A DNA stretch of 64,000 nt from Paenibacillus eucommiae. GTDB taxonomy: Bacteria; Bacillota; Bacilli; Paenibacillales; NBRC-103111. Below, one piece after another: positions 9,024 through 16,691 of the stretch. How positions within the stretch are numbered: the first letter of the stretch is position 1; each line of letters opens with the position of its first letter. The notes beneath the pieces are model-generated. The model did not search any database, was not told where the DNA came from, and saw only the letters and a list, made by a program, of their open reading frames with translations. Position numbers and translations under genes: made by a program. The stretch covers positions 181,221 through 245,220 of the forward strand of contig NZ_JAGGLB010000013.1 of the NCBI RefSeq assembly GCF_017874215.1, in the 5' to 3' direction.

Positions 9024-9050
9024 CCTGGACGATACTCGTCCGGGTTTTTT
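9024..9050 (+). terminator. Rho-independent terminator
   Basis: Nine-base stem CCTGGACGA / TCGTCCGGG (one G-T pair), three-base loop, then six T residues. It ends the guanylate-kinase-like transcript. Confidence 0.9.
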
Positions 9051-9570
9051 CAGCATAATTAGAAAGTTAAGGTTTACAGTGTTAAAGTATTGTTAAAGTA
9101 TGTAAAAGTGTGTAATTGGGCATTAGTTGGCACTATTATCTTACTTTGATTGGCTTACAGTCAAAAAAGTATTGCAGTTGGTAGGAAATCTCCTCCAAAC
9201 CAAGAGAAAACCCTTGCTGGTTGTCCGTTTGATTATGGTGTTCGTACGATTGTAGCTGAAAGAGATAAGGGATAAGGGATAAGGGATAGGGTATGGGTGG
9301 AAAAGCATTAGCATCCGTCTTTAAAGATTTGTTCCAACCTCCACATCCATTCCATTCAAAGGAACGAATCTTTAATAGCGGCTGAAACCACAGCGATTCC
9401 CTCCCTCCATGCTCCAACTTCACGTACACGCACATCAAAGTACTTTGTCAACAGTCCCACTAGGCGTTTATTTCAATGATTCAGACTGTATATTCTTCGT
9501 CAACCTCATACTCTGGATCATCAAGATACACTCACACTTAAAATTTATAGGATGAAGGAGCGAAGAAATC
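9051..9570. other. Gene-free stretch with short repeats
   Basis: No convincing gene is seen. The stretch holds a 7-base tandem repeat (GATAAGG, about four copies, 9261-9292), GTTAAAGTATTGTTAAAGTATG just after the terminator, and one copy of the dispersed motif TTGTCAACAGTCCC at 9445-9458. A 100-codon minus-strand frame here lacks a ribosome site and is composition-biased. Confidence 0.5.
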
Positions 9571-10716
9571 GTGAAAATTATTTCCATAGAGCCTACGCCC
9601 AGTCCCAATTCTATGAAGCTGAATATGGACGAGTCACTAGCTCAGGGCATTCGCATCACTTATACACGCGATAACAGTGAAACTGCCCCAGACTACATGC
9701 AAAAGTTGCTTACTATTCCAGGGGTGAAAAGTGTTTTTCATGCAGCAGATTTCATTGCTGTAGACCGCACCCCCAAAGGAGATTGGCAGCTTATCCTTGG
9801 AGAAGCCCGCAAGGTGTTTGGTGAAGCTCCAACAGCGGAGAACAGAGCGCCTGAAGCTGAAGCTGTGCAGGAAGCGGATAGCTCTTACGGGGAGGCTCAT
9901 GTTCTGGTACAGATGTTCCGCGGCATTCCCTTGCAGGTTCGTGTACGAGGCGGTGTGGAGGAAGCCCGGGTTGCCATGCCAGATCGCTTCTCTCAAGCAG
10001 CCATACAAGCAGGTACAGCATCGCCAAACCTGATTAGGGAACGCAAGCTTGAAGAACTGGGAGTCCGCTATGGCGAACTTAAGGATATAGCTAACGAAGT
10101 TGTCCAGGAGTTGGATGCTTCTTATGACGATGCGCGTTTAAGTGACCTTGTTTCCCATGCTATGCAGGAAACCCCTGAAGATTCTCCGCTGGAAGCAGAG
10201 TCAGCATTAAGTGCCAGTGCTACAGCTGAGCTGCTGCGCGATCCTGACTGGAAGAAACGTTATGCTGCGCTTCAAGGAGTGAAGCCTTCGCTTGAAACGC
10301 TCCCCCTTCTTATCCAGGCTCTGGAGGATGAGAAGGTATCTGTCCGGAGGCTGGCTACCGTCTATCTCGGCGATATCAAAGAGCCCGAAGTATTGCCCTA
10401 CCTTTATCGTGCCCTGGAGGATCATACGCCTGCAGTACGAAGAACGGCTGGCGATACGCTATCTGATCTTGGCGATCCTTCAGCAATCCCAGCAATGATC
10501 AAGGCGCTTAAAGACACCAACAAGCTGGTACGCTGGCGCGCAGCCCGGTTTCTCTACGAGGTTGGCGATGAAACTGCTTTAGCTGCCTTACAGGAAGCGG
10601 CTGACGACTCTGAATTTGAGGTACGGATGCAAGTTAAAATAGCTTTAGAGCGCATAGAAGGCGGACATACCGCTGAGGGTTCAGTGTGGCAGCAAATGAC
10701 TCGAAGAAATGACTAA
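9571..10716 (+). CDS. CvfC/YpgR-like protein: Nfu/NifU N-terminal domain plus HEAT repeats
   Basis: The 381-residue protein begins with a scaffold-type Nfu/NifU N-terminal domain (about 1-87, starting KIISIEPTPSPNSMKLNM). A linker domain follows, then PBS-lyase-type HEAT repeats from about 215 to 375 (units such as VSVRRLATVYLGDIKEPEVLPYLYRAL). This matches Bacillus YpgR and Staphylococcus CvfC, a virulence-affecting protein of unknown biochemistry; length agrees. The Nfu_N domain alone lacks the CxxC needed to bind an Fe-S cluster, so a scaffold or interaction role is more likely. The start is a GTG ten bases after GAAGGAG. Confidence 0.88.
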   Translation: MKIISIEPTPSPNSMKLNMDESLAQGIRITYTRDNSETAPDYMQKLLTIPGVKSVFHAADFIAVDRTPKGDWQLILGEARKVFGEAPTAENRAPEAEAVQEADSSYGEAHVLVQMFRGIPLQVRVRGGVEEARVAMPDRFSQAAIQAGTASPNLIRERKLEELGVRYGELKDIANEVVQELDASYDDARLSDLVSHAMQETPEDSPLEAESALSASATAELLRDPDWKKRYAALQGVKPSLETLPLLIQALEDEKVSVRRLATVYLGDIKEPEVLPYLYRALEDHTPAVRRTAGDTLSDLGDPSAIPAMIKALKDTNKLVRWRAARFLYEVGDETALAALQEAADDSEFEVRMQVKIALERIEGGHTAEGSVWQQMTRRND

Positions 10717-10721
10717 TTGAA

Positions 10722-10800
10722 ATGATCAATAAACATGATTAATTGAATCACTAATTGGAATAGTTAATTGAAATAGTTAATTAAAATAGCTAATTCAATA
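10722..10800. repeat. AT-rich degenerate tandem repeat after the HEAT-repeat gene
   Basis: About six degenerate units resembling AATAGTTAATTGAA (roughly 14 bases) run from the stop codon towards the terminator. No coding frame is supported. Confidence 0.6.
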
Positions 10801-10816
10801 CGATATTAGTATATAA

Positions 10817-10858
10817 ACAAGCATCACTTTCATAGATGAGAGTCGATGCTTGTTTTTT
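10817..10858 (+). terminator. Rho-independent terminator of the HEAT-repeat gene
   Basis: Outer stem ACAAGCATC / GATGCTTGT continues into an inner stem ACTTTCAT / ATGAGAGT with one bulge, followed by TTTTTTGC. The hairpin is long and stable. Confidence 0.88.
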
Positions 10859-10938
10859 GCTTATAAGGATTTTAAGATAAATCCGCCGCGTCTACACAAT
10901 CTATAAAAGTTGATTCAAAGGCAAGACCACCCAACCCC

Positions 10939-11150
10939 ATGCGCGGCCAAAAAATGCAGAATGTACATCTTTTTCGACCATTTCCAGGCAAATTAACATA
11001 CATTCCTGCAAAAATGCAGGATTTTGCCCCTTCTATTGCCATTTTGAGTAATCCAAGCCCTAAATTCCTGCACAATCTCGCAATCGCAGGTATTTCTCGG
11101 CGAGGAACTAATATTGAACAAAATTCCTGCACTTTTGCACTTTTTCAGAC
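10939..11150 (-). repeat. Dispersed TGCAGG-type intergenic repeat, copy A
   Basis: The stretch holds several TGCA-centred palindromes (CCTGCAAAAATGCAGG near 11006; TTCCTGCAC at 11066 and 11133). Its reverse complement lines up with 31634-31780: both contain GTGCAGGAATTTAGGGCTT, then AATCCTG, GGAAATGG, and GATGTA followed by TGCA and TTTTTTGG in the same order. The short reading frames across it are not supported as genes. Confidence 0.7.
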
Positions 11151-11365
11151 GCTAGAGTCGTTCAACTTTGACATGCTAAGGAGGAAAGCTTTGCAATTGA
11201 TCATAAAAGAGGATAAGTAAATCCAAATAGAGTGAAGTCGAAGAATAGCAAGGCGGCAAGTAATGAAAATGAGGCAGCCAAGAGGAGAAAAGAAGTTAGC
11301 TTTAGCATTTTGCTTTAGCATCTAGCAATAGGCATTAGGCATCTGCACAGACAGCAGCAACAAGT
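11151..11365. other. Gene-free stretch downstream of the Fur-regulated operon
   Basis: Low-complexity DNA with runs of TTTAGCAT-like units around 11298-11340. No gene, terminator or promoter is recognised here apart from the terminator just to the right. Confidence 0.4.
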
Positions 11366-11389
11366 AAAAAACACGCTTCTCTAAAGCAT
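11366..11389 (-). terminator. Terminator of the flavodoxin operon
   Basis: On the minus strand ATGCTT / AAGCGT form a six-base stem with a five-base loop followed by six T residues. The hairpin overlaps the stop codon of the propeller-like gene. Confidence 0.65.
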
Positions 11390-12190
11390 ATCTAATACTT
11401 GAATGCCTTGAAATAAAGTGGCCAAATAGAGGTTGTCGCCGTCGCTGTCTATGTCGGTAATGGGGTAGCCCAGTTTGATGGACACAAGGGTGATATCTCC
11501 ACGGAAATAACTTAACCGGTACAAGCCGCGCTCGGAACAAACGTACACCTCGTTGCCTTTGGCAATGATGGAAAAAAGGAAATGATCCTCGAAATGAATA
11601 ATTTCGAAGCCGCCTTTTTTGTCCCCTTTTAACAAATCACCTTTGTCCGTTATTCCTAGTATGTGGCCCTGATAAACAGCCAGGCTTGTAATAGCAGATT
11701 CCATCGGAAACTCCATCCACGAATCCATATAACGATCATAAATGGCAAGCCCCTGCGCAAGTGCAAGTATCACAAAATGAGGCAAGTATAAAAAATCATA
11801 TACAATTGTATTGGAATAGGCCGTTTTCTTCCATTCGCCTAAAGTTCGGCACCATAGACCATATTGGGTTGTGGCAAAACAGTTCCCTTCCAGCTCTTTA
11901 TATTGGTAACAGGTGATAGCCAGCTCTGTTTCCAGCCATTCATTTGTCCCGTATTTGAAGAGCCCGTTATTTGTACAGGCATACAGTTGATTTCCGCATA
12001 CTTGCAGGCGGTTTACATGCGTATTATTGGGCAGTCCCCGTGATAAATTTTCCCATTCATGACTTTCCTTTTGCTTTCTCAATATCCCCCTGCCAAGCGG
12101 GGCCGCAACCAAGGAAGCATCTTCACAAATCTTAATAGAAGAAAAATGAAATAAATATCGAGTTGGCTCGTTCTTGGGGTTATTTAACAT
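11381..12190 (-). CDS. Unknown propeller-like protein, last gene of a Fur-controlled operon
   Basis: The 269-residue protein is not recognised as a named family. It is built of short beta-rich repeats of the type hVxGNxLYACTNNGLFKY, CFATTQYGLWCRT, ILGITDKGDLLKG, VYVCSERGLYRLS and LYLATLFQGIQVL. This resembles a beta-propeller of the YVTN/two-component-regulator kind. There is no signal peptide or membrane helix, so it is probably a cytoplasmic interaction protein. Its ATG lies inside the end of the preceding small gene (seven-base overlap) and follows GTGGAG at good spacing. It closes a four-gene operon headed by flavodoxin. Function is unknown. Confidence 0.75.
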   Translation of the reverse strand: MLNNPKNEPTRYLFHFSSIKICEDASLVAAPLGRGILRKQKESHEWENLSRGLPNNTHVNRLQVCGNQLYACTNNGLFKYGTNEWLETELAITCYQYKELEGNCFATTQYGLWCRTLGEWKKTAYSNTIVYDFLYLPHFVILALAQGLAIYDRYMDSWMEFPMESAITSLAVYQGHILGITDKGDLLKGDKKGGFEIIHFEDHFLFSIIAKGNEVYVCSERGLYRLSYFRGDITLVSIKLGYPITDIDSDGDNLYLATLFQGIQVLDML

Positions 12191-12360
12191 ATTCTCAACT
12201 CCACAGGCTTGTCATCATTTTTGATTTTTGTTTTTGTATCTGTTATTGTATCTGTTATTGTTTTCGTTAAAATCTGTTCCAGCTGTCTATTCATATCTTC
12301 GGTTTCTTTCTCCAGTTGCTGCTCCAAGGAGCTCGTTACAATTTCATATAACACACCCAA
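12184..12360 (-). CDS. Small coiled-coil protein (58 residues) in the flavodoxin operon
   Basis: The frame is open further upstream but that part overlaps the preceding gene. The first plausible start after that gene's stop is TTG 12360 (or GTG 12354), behind GAGAGGGATGGG. The product has a glutamine/glutamate-rich heptad stretch (EIVTSSLEQQLEKETEDMN) and a ten-base direct repeat giving TKTITDTITDTKTK. Its stop overlaps the ATG of the next gene, which suggests translational coupling. It is unrecognised; it could be a small adaptor for the neighbouring proteins, or only a translated spacer. Confidence 0.5.
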   Translation of the reverse strand: MGVLYEIVTSSLEQQLEKETEDMNRQLEQILTKTITDTITDTKTKIKNDDKPVELRIC

Positions 12361-12379
12361 GTGTATCCCATCCCTCTCG

Positions 12380-13153
12380 CTAACAAACGTTATAATTAGT
12401 TGGAACAGTTTCAGTTTCAAAGCGACTATAGCAATCATTTTGAAAAGGACAGCTGCGGCATTCGCTCTTTGCATCGAACTTTTTTATTTCAACAGCCTCC
12501 GGAAGAAAATCGCGGATAAGGCGCATATAATCCATAGAAGCTTCAATGGTATGCTCATCGGGGTAGAAGGTCCGCTTTTTACCGTCTAGAATAGTGAATA
12601 CTTCGATTTTTTCGGGCAATCTGGCAAAAGCACTGAAGCAAAAAACAGCCGCCATATGCTGAAAAGCGGTTATGACCTCGTCGTCGTTATCAACGATAAA
12701 TTTTTGCACGGTATAAGCGCTGTTTGAAGCGTTAGGATGCCCGAAAATAGCTTGGAAAATCAAGGACATTTGCAAATCAAGGCGGCTGACATATGTATCC
12801 CATTTTTCAAAAAGAACCATTGGATTCTCTTCATGCTGCTGCGAAGTCAAGGTGTTTGATAGATGAGAAATCACTTTCCTTTTGATCTCCCAGAAATGCT
12901 CTCTGGATTCAAACTTATAGCCCCGGTTGCTCCAATGTCTATTGACCAGGTCCGCTACGTTGAGACTCTTTCTTTGGGAAGCAGGCAAGGTATAGTAGTC
13001 TTTGATCGTATGACTTACTGCATACTGCACTAACTGTCTCCAATTCACATCTGAAGCAGCTTGATCCTCCTGCTCTTTTTGCTTATGAAACCGGTATGGG
13101 CATCTCAATAATTCTTCAAGCTTGTAATCTTCAATCAGGTGCATCGCGCCCAA
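12380..13153 (-). CDS. AddB/Cas4-like Cys4 protein of the PD-(D/E)XK type, probably iron-sulfur
   Basis: The 257-residue protein has the cysteine layout of AddB and Cas4 nucleases: Cys18 in LEELLRCPYRFHKQ, then Cys232, Cys235 and Cys241 in CRSCPFQNDCYSRF (C-x2-C-x5-C). That arrangement pins both ends of a PD-(D/E)XK domain with a 4Fe-4S cluster. The usual acidic catalytic motif (D...D-x-K) is not evident, so it may bind DNA or another partner without cutting, or be a very divergent nuclease. The start was moved to TTG 13153, nine bases after AAGGAGG; the longer frame would begin inside the flavodoxin gene upstream of that site. It follows the flavodoxin gene by 20 bases. Confidence 0.7.
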   Translation of the reverse strand: MGAMHLIEDYKLEELLRCPYRFHKQKEQEDQAASDVNWRQLVQYAVSHTIKDYYTLPASQRKSLNVADLVNRHWSNRGYKFESREHFWEIKRKVISHLSNTLTSQQHEENPMVLFEKWDTYVSRLDLQMSLIFQAIFGHPNASNSAYTVQKFIVDNDDEVITAFQHMAAVFCFSAFARLPEKIEVFTILDGKKRTFYPDEHTIEASMDYMRLIRDFLPEAVEIKKFDAKSECRSCPFQNDCYSRFETETVPTNYNVC

Positions 13154-13173
13154 AAGTTGGTTCCTCCTTCGGT

Positions 13174-13635
13174 TCAACAAATTGATTTAGCCGCATTCAG
13201 AATGCTTACGAATTGCTTGCCGAACTCCTTGCAGCTTGCTTTCTCTTCGTTAGACGGGTTCAGCTCAATCTTCATTCCTTCCAGGACGTTCTCTGCGCCC
13301 AGTTCCTGAAGCTTACGGATCAAAATGTCGACTGCCGCTCCATATTCCGAGTAGGAAGAGTCCGCCGAACCAAATACGGCTGCTTTGCGCCCATGCAAAT
13401 CAAGATCATCCATCTCATCGTAAAAATCGAGGAATTCATCAGGAAGATCGCCATCCCCCCATGTATAGGCTCCAAGCAGGATTCCTTCGTAGTCGGAGAG
13501 TTCACTAACGTTCGTATCGAGGACTGATTTTACAACGGGTTCTATACCTTCAGCGCGAATACCTTCAGCAATGGCATCTGCGATTTCTTCTGTATTTCCA
13601 GTCATGCTTGCAAAAACAATAATAATATTGGACAT
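13174..13635 (-). CDS. Short-chain flavodoxin
   Basis: A 153-residue FMN electron carrier. The phosphate-binding loop SMTGNTEEIA near residue 10, and the segments GAYTWGDGDLPDEF and FGSADSSYSEYGAAVD that flank the flavin, match Bacillus YkuN/YkuP flavodoxins. Such flavodoxins replace ferredoxin when iron is scarce, which agrees with the Fur box inside the promoter directly upstream. The start follows GGAGGG. It heads an operon with an AddB/Cas4-like Cys4 protein, a small coiled-coil protein and a propeller-like protein. Confidence 0.93.
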   Translation of the reverse strand: MSNIIIVFASMTGNTEEIADAIAEGIRAEGIEPVVKSVLDTNVSELSDYEGILLGAYTWGDGDLPDEFLDFYDEMDDLDLHGRKAAVFGSADSSYSEYGAAVDILIRKLQELGAENVLEGMKIELNPSNEEKASCKEFGKQFVSILNAAKSIC

Positions 13636-13687
13636 TCATTTCCCTCCGATGGGCTTAAGATTATTAAAATTCTTTTTATCTAATTCC

Positions 13688-13716
13688 ATATTAGTGATAA
13701 TGATTATCATTGTCAA
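13688..13716 (-). promoter_or_regulatory. Fur-controlled promoter of the flavodoxin operon
   Basis: On the minus strand TTGACA (13711-13716) and TAATAT (13688-13693) are spaced by 17 bases. The spacer contains a perfect Fur box, TGATAATGATTATCA (13695-13709, the 7-1-7 palindrome), so Fur would occlude the promoter when iron is replete. Confidence 0.9.
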
Positions 13717-13725
13717 CATATAAAT

Positions 13726-13754
13726 AAAAACCGATTCGGATTGACATCGGTTTT
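13726..13754 (-). terminator. Terminator of the M48 peptidase transcript
   Basis: Stem AAAACCGAT / ATCGGTTTT with a ten-base loop and T-rich flanks on both strands. It separates the M48 peptidase gene from the Fur-controlled promoter. Confidence 0.8.
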
Positions 13755-13806
13755 CACGAGTTTATTTCCAGCTTAGCTTGCAACCAGCTTTTTATCCGCT
13801 TGTGCC

Positions 13807-15057
13807 TCATTCTTTTGCATATTGTTCAAAGTACACAATCCGCTCGGCAATCGTTGGATGTGAGCCCCGAAACCACTTGATCAGCTTAGGCTGGGTGACG
13901 GGTGCCAGGTTTTCTTTGGCTATTTTCTGAAAAGCGTGAATGGCAGCATCGCCGTTATGGGTTATTTTCATAGCATATGTATCAGCCCGATGTTCCATGA
14001 CTCTCGAAAAGGTGTTCTGTGCTGGCGCTGACAAAAAGCCCATAGCCGCCACGATAGCCAAAAGCACTGGTAAAGCAGCTAAATCCCGCTCGCCATGAAT
14101 CCCCCACACAGCCCCCCATCGCTGAATCGAATATCGGTAAATATAGGATGCCAGCCAAAAACCAATAAAGCTCAAAATCATGCCATAAAGGATTCCCCAG
14201 TATATATGCTTCTCCACAAAGTGGCCCATTTCATGAGCCATTACGCTTAAAATCTCTTCTTTTTGCAGCTTGTTTAAAATGGTGTCCCATAAGACAATCC
14301 GTGCATTTCCACCAATTCCATTCACATAGGCGTTGATTGCGTTCGTTCGCTCCGACATATTCACTTGATACACTTGATCTGTAGGAATATCCGCCTGCTC
14401 TGCCAGAGTTAAGATCTCTTTTTTCAAACCTTGATCCTGAAGCGGTTGAAAATCATTGTATAACGGATCCAGCAAAACAGGCTGCACGAAAGACACAAAC
14501 AGCAGGAGCGGTATGGAAATAAGCCACAGCCAGAGCCACCAGCGACGTGGACTTTTATTCAACAACAACCGGAAGATAGCCACTATAATTAAGGTTCCGA
14601 TGCCGTTGATCAGGAAATTTTTGATATGGTCGCTGAAAAATAAAGCTAATGTTTCATTCGAGATGCCATAGCTTTGATTCACCCTCAGCAGCAAATAATC
14701 AATCGGCAGAAAAAGTAGATCGAACAATAAAAGAAATAGGCCGACAAAAGCTGCCATTTGCCAAAAGGAATGCCGAAACCAGCGCCCAGCCAAATCACGC
14801 AGACGTACGGACACACCGAGCAAAATCAGCAGCAGCCCTATCTGCATCGGAGTCAGAATAAAATAGCCAAGCGAATTGATTCGTGAGAGAGATTCTGCCT
14901 TGATAATTTGTTCCCCCGTCATAAAGGTCGCCGGGTCGGCAGCAGTCCCCTGCAGCCCTGATGGGATGGCATACAAATCTCCCTGCATTAGATATATACT
15001 AATTACTGCTGCGTAGAGTATAAATCCCGTGATGATCATGGTATGGATTTTTCTCAT
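13807..15057 (-). CDS. M48 family (Ste24/CAAX-type) zinc metallopeptidase
   Basis: A 416-residue integral membrane peptidase. The zinc motif HEMGH occurs in ILSVMAHEMGHFVEKHI, preceded by NAINAYVNGIGGNARIVLWDTIL, a pattern typical of the Ste24/CAAX prenyl protease subgroup. About seven membrane helices surround the site. It probably acts in membrane-protein quality control. The start was set at the ATG after GAGGGGGG (MRKIHTM), because the longer frame begins inside the upstream gene. It follows the MBL hydrolase by 23 bases and was likely co-transcribed with it. Confidence 0.9.
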   Translation of the reverse strand: MRKIHTMIITGFILYAAVISIYLMQGDLYAIPSGLQGTAADPATFMTGEQIIKAESLSRINSLGYFILTPMQIGLLLILLGVSVRLRDLAGRWFRHSFWQMAAFVGLFLLLFDLLFLPIDYLLLRVNQSYGISNETLALFFSDHIKNFLINGIGTLIIVAIFRLLLNKSPRRWWLWLWLISIPLLLFVSFVQPVLLDPLYNDFQPLQDQGLKKEILTLAEQADIPTDQVYQVNMSERTNAINAYVNGIGGNARIVLWDTILNKLQKEEILSVMAHEMGHFVEKHIYWGILYGMILSFIGFWLASYIYRYSIQRWGAVWGIHGERDLAALPVLLAIVAAMGFLSAPAQNTFSRVMEHRADTYAMKITHNGDAAIHAFQKIAKENLAPVTQPKLIKWFRGSHPTIAERIVYFEQYAKE

Positions 15058-15080
15058 GACAGCCCCCCTCAAACAAAGTC

Positions 15081-16103
15081 CTATGTTATTAGAGTCTCGC
15101 CAAGAAGCAGTGACTGTAATCTGGACTCTTCGAGGCCAATCCTCTTCCACTCCAGGTAAAGCCGTTGAAGCGCCTCATCAGCAGTGTCATCAGCCAGCCT
15201 GAAGGCTCCGTAGTGCATCGGGATAAATACTTCACCCTTGACGTCCATGAAAGCTTGTACAGCTTCCTCAGGCGTTACATGCTGCATAGACATGAACCAC
15301 TCCGGCTCGTAAGCACCTATCGGCATCAGCACATAGTGCAGCTTGCCAAAGCGCTCGCCAATCTGTTTAAATCCTTCAAAGTAGCCGCTGTCCCCGGCGA
15401 AGTAAATTGTGTTGGTGCTGCCATTGCCGTCAGCCAAGTCGCCATCGTCGCCTGTCCTACCGGTACTGTCATAGCGGGCATGGCCAGCCACCCCGACATT
15501 CGTTGCAGCGGCGCCTTCAACGCCTTGAATGACCCACCCACCCCAGTGGGATGTGTTGGTGTCCCACAGCGTGCGCCGCGTCCAATGCTGGGCGGGCACG
15601 AAATGAAAGGCTGCTCCGCCAATCTCCATGCTTCCCCACCAGGGAAGCTCTCTCACTGCGGCGAAGCCTTTGCGCTTAATCGTGCCGCCGAGTCCCTCCG
15701 GCACGAGCAGCTGCGGGCGGCCAGGCAGCGCCCGCAGTGAGCTGTAGTGCAGGTGATCGTAGTGTCCGTGCGACAGCAGGATCACGTCGATCTCCGGCAG
15801 TTCGCGGATCGCGAGCCCCGGCTCCGTGAGCCGCCTGGCGAAGCCCATGCGCGAGGCCCAGACGGGGTCGGTCACGATGTTGAGACCGGCCGTTTGCAAC
15901 AAAAACGTGGAATGCCCGATCCAGGTAATCGTCGTCTTCTCACGATTGTTAAGCAAGAATTCAAGCTCCTTTTTCTCGCTTTGAGACACGGTAAAGCTGA
16001 GATCCTTGACCTTCGTTTTCCGTTCCTTTTGCCATTTGCGTACATCCTTAAGAGAATTAATAGTCGCCGCTGCATTCATATTCACATATCGTTTTCGAGC
16101 CAT
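15081..16103 (-). CDS. MBL-fold metal-dependent hydrolase (UlaG/NAPE-PLD-like)
   Basis: A 340-residue metallo-beta-lactamase-fold hydrolase. ITWIGHSTFLLQ opens the fold and LLSHGHYDHLHYSSL is the HxHxDH metal motif. FAGDSGYF supplies the bridging aspartate and IPMHYGAF the last histidine. The relatives are UlaG-like lactonases and NAPE-type phospholipase D proteins; the substrate is unknown. An insertion of about 30 Gly/Asp/Thr-rich residues (from about VEGAAATNVG to STN) interrupts the domain, and the coding DNA there is GC-rich. Start: ATG nine bases after AAGGGAG. It lies upstream of the M48 peptidase. Confidence 0.88.
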   Translation of the reverse strand: MARKRYVNMNAAATINSLKDVRKWQKERKTKVKDLSFTVSQSEKKELEFLLNNREKTTITWIGHSTFLLQTAGLNIVTDPVWASRMGFARRLTEPGLAIRELPEIDVILLSHGHYDHLHYSSLRALPGRPQLLVPEGLGGTIKRKGFAAVRELPWWGSMEIGGAAFHFVPAQHWTRRTLWDTNTSHWGGWVIQGVEGAAATNVGVAGHARYDSTGRTGDDGDLADGNGSTNTIYFAGDSGYFEGFKQIGERFGKLHYVLMPIGAYEPEWFMSMQHVTPEEAVQAFMDVKGEVFIPMHYGAFRLADDTADEALQRLYLEWKRIGLEESRLQSLLLGETLIT

Positions 16104-16281
16104 CCTTGAAGTCTCCCTTATATGTATGGATACAAGCATCATAACATGACCATCACCTTGAGAAAAATTCCTTCGCAGATGTCATTAGCGCAAACATATT
16201 ACTCTGAGATTCCCCCGATCGGTCAGCATGCATGCGCAAAGCCCTACTATCGCTCAACATTTTTGTATCCGAAATTTAACC

Positions 16282-16437
16282 CAAAAAGAAGAAGCCTGCA
16301 GAGAGGGGACTGTTGACAAATTACCTTTTTGACGAAATTGACGTTTGACAACCCGCATAAACACTGGGAATCTAAAAGTCTTTTTTCGAAAAATTGGCTT
16401 TTGTCAACAGTCCCGAGAGGGCAGACTTCTTCTTTCT
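16282..16437. repeat. Imperfect inverted repeat with GGGACTGTTGACAAA arms
   Basis: The left arm 16282-16320 ends GGGGACTGTTGACAAA and the right arm 16400-16437 begins TTTGTCAACAGTCCC. Outer parts (AAAGAAGAAGCCTG against CAGACTTCTTCTTT) also pair. The spacer is about 80 bases. The core recurs alone at 9445-9458. Confidence 0.75.
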
Positions 16438-16523
16438 GATGAACTTACTAGTATAGTAAAGTTTTTTTAACGGAAGCGCAGCCCTGGAACAGTTCGCCTC
16501 TCCCGAGTTGAGCGGGCACTTTC

Positions 16524-16600
16524 ACTTAACGATGTTTTTCATCGTTAAGTCAAGTATTTGGAGTAGCACCAGCGTTTTTACGATGAAAAACATCGTTAAA
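16524..16600. repeat. AACGATG hairpin repeat pair, locus 1
   Basis: 16524-16550 is a perfect palindrome with 11-bp arms (ACTTAACGATG) around a TTTTT loop. 16577-16600 is a second copy with an AAAAA loop, so the two are in opposite orientation, about 27 bases apart. Confidence 0.85.
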
Positions 16601-16691
16601 GTAGCAATTTTTCTCTTTCTGTTCTCCCTTCTCTCCCTTCTCTTCCTTCTCTTCCTCCGCTAGCTAGCCGACTCCATCCATATAAAGCATC

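Larger units (their letters stand above)
16104..16691. other. Gene-free stretch dominated by repeats
   Basis: No gene is supported. It contains a 38-base imperfect inverted repeat (16282-16437), a pair of AACGATG hairpins (16524-16600) and a purine/pyrimidine-asymmetric tract of C/T (about 16605-16665) just after the stop of the cohesin-SLH gene. Confidence 0.5.

Noticed and set aside
9136..9438. 100-codon minus-strand frame
   Set aside because: No ribosome site, crosses a 7-base tandem repeat and has an unnatural composition.
10872..11220. Two overlapping frames of 86 and 93 codons
   Set aside because: They lie in a dispersed repeat copy and have no ribosome site.
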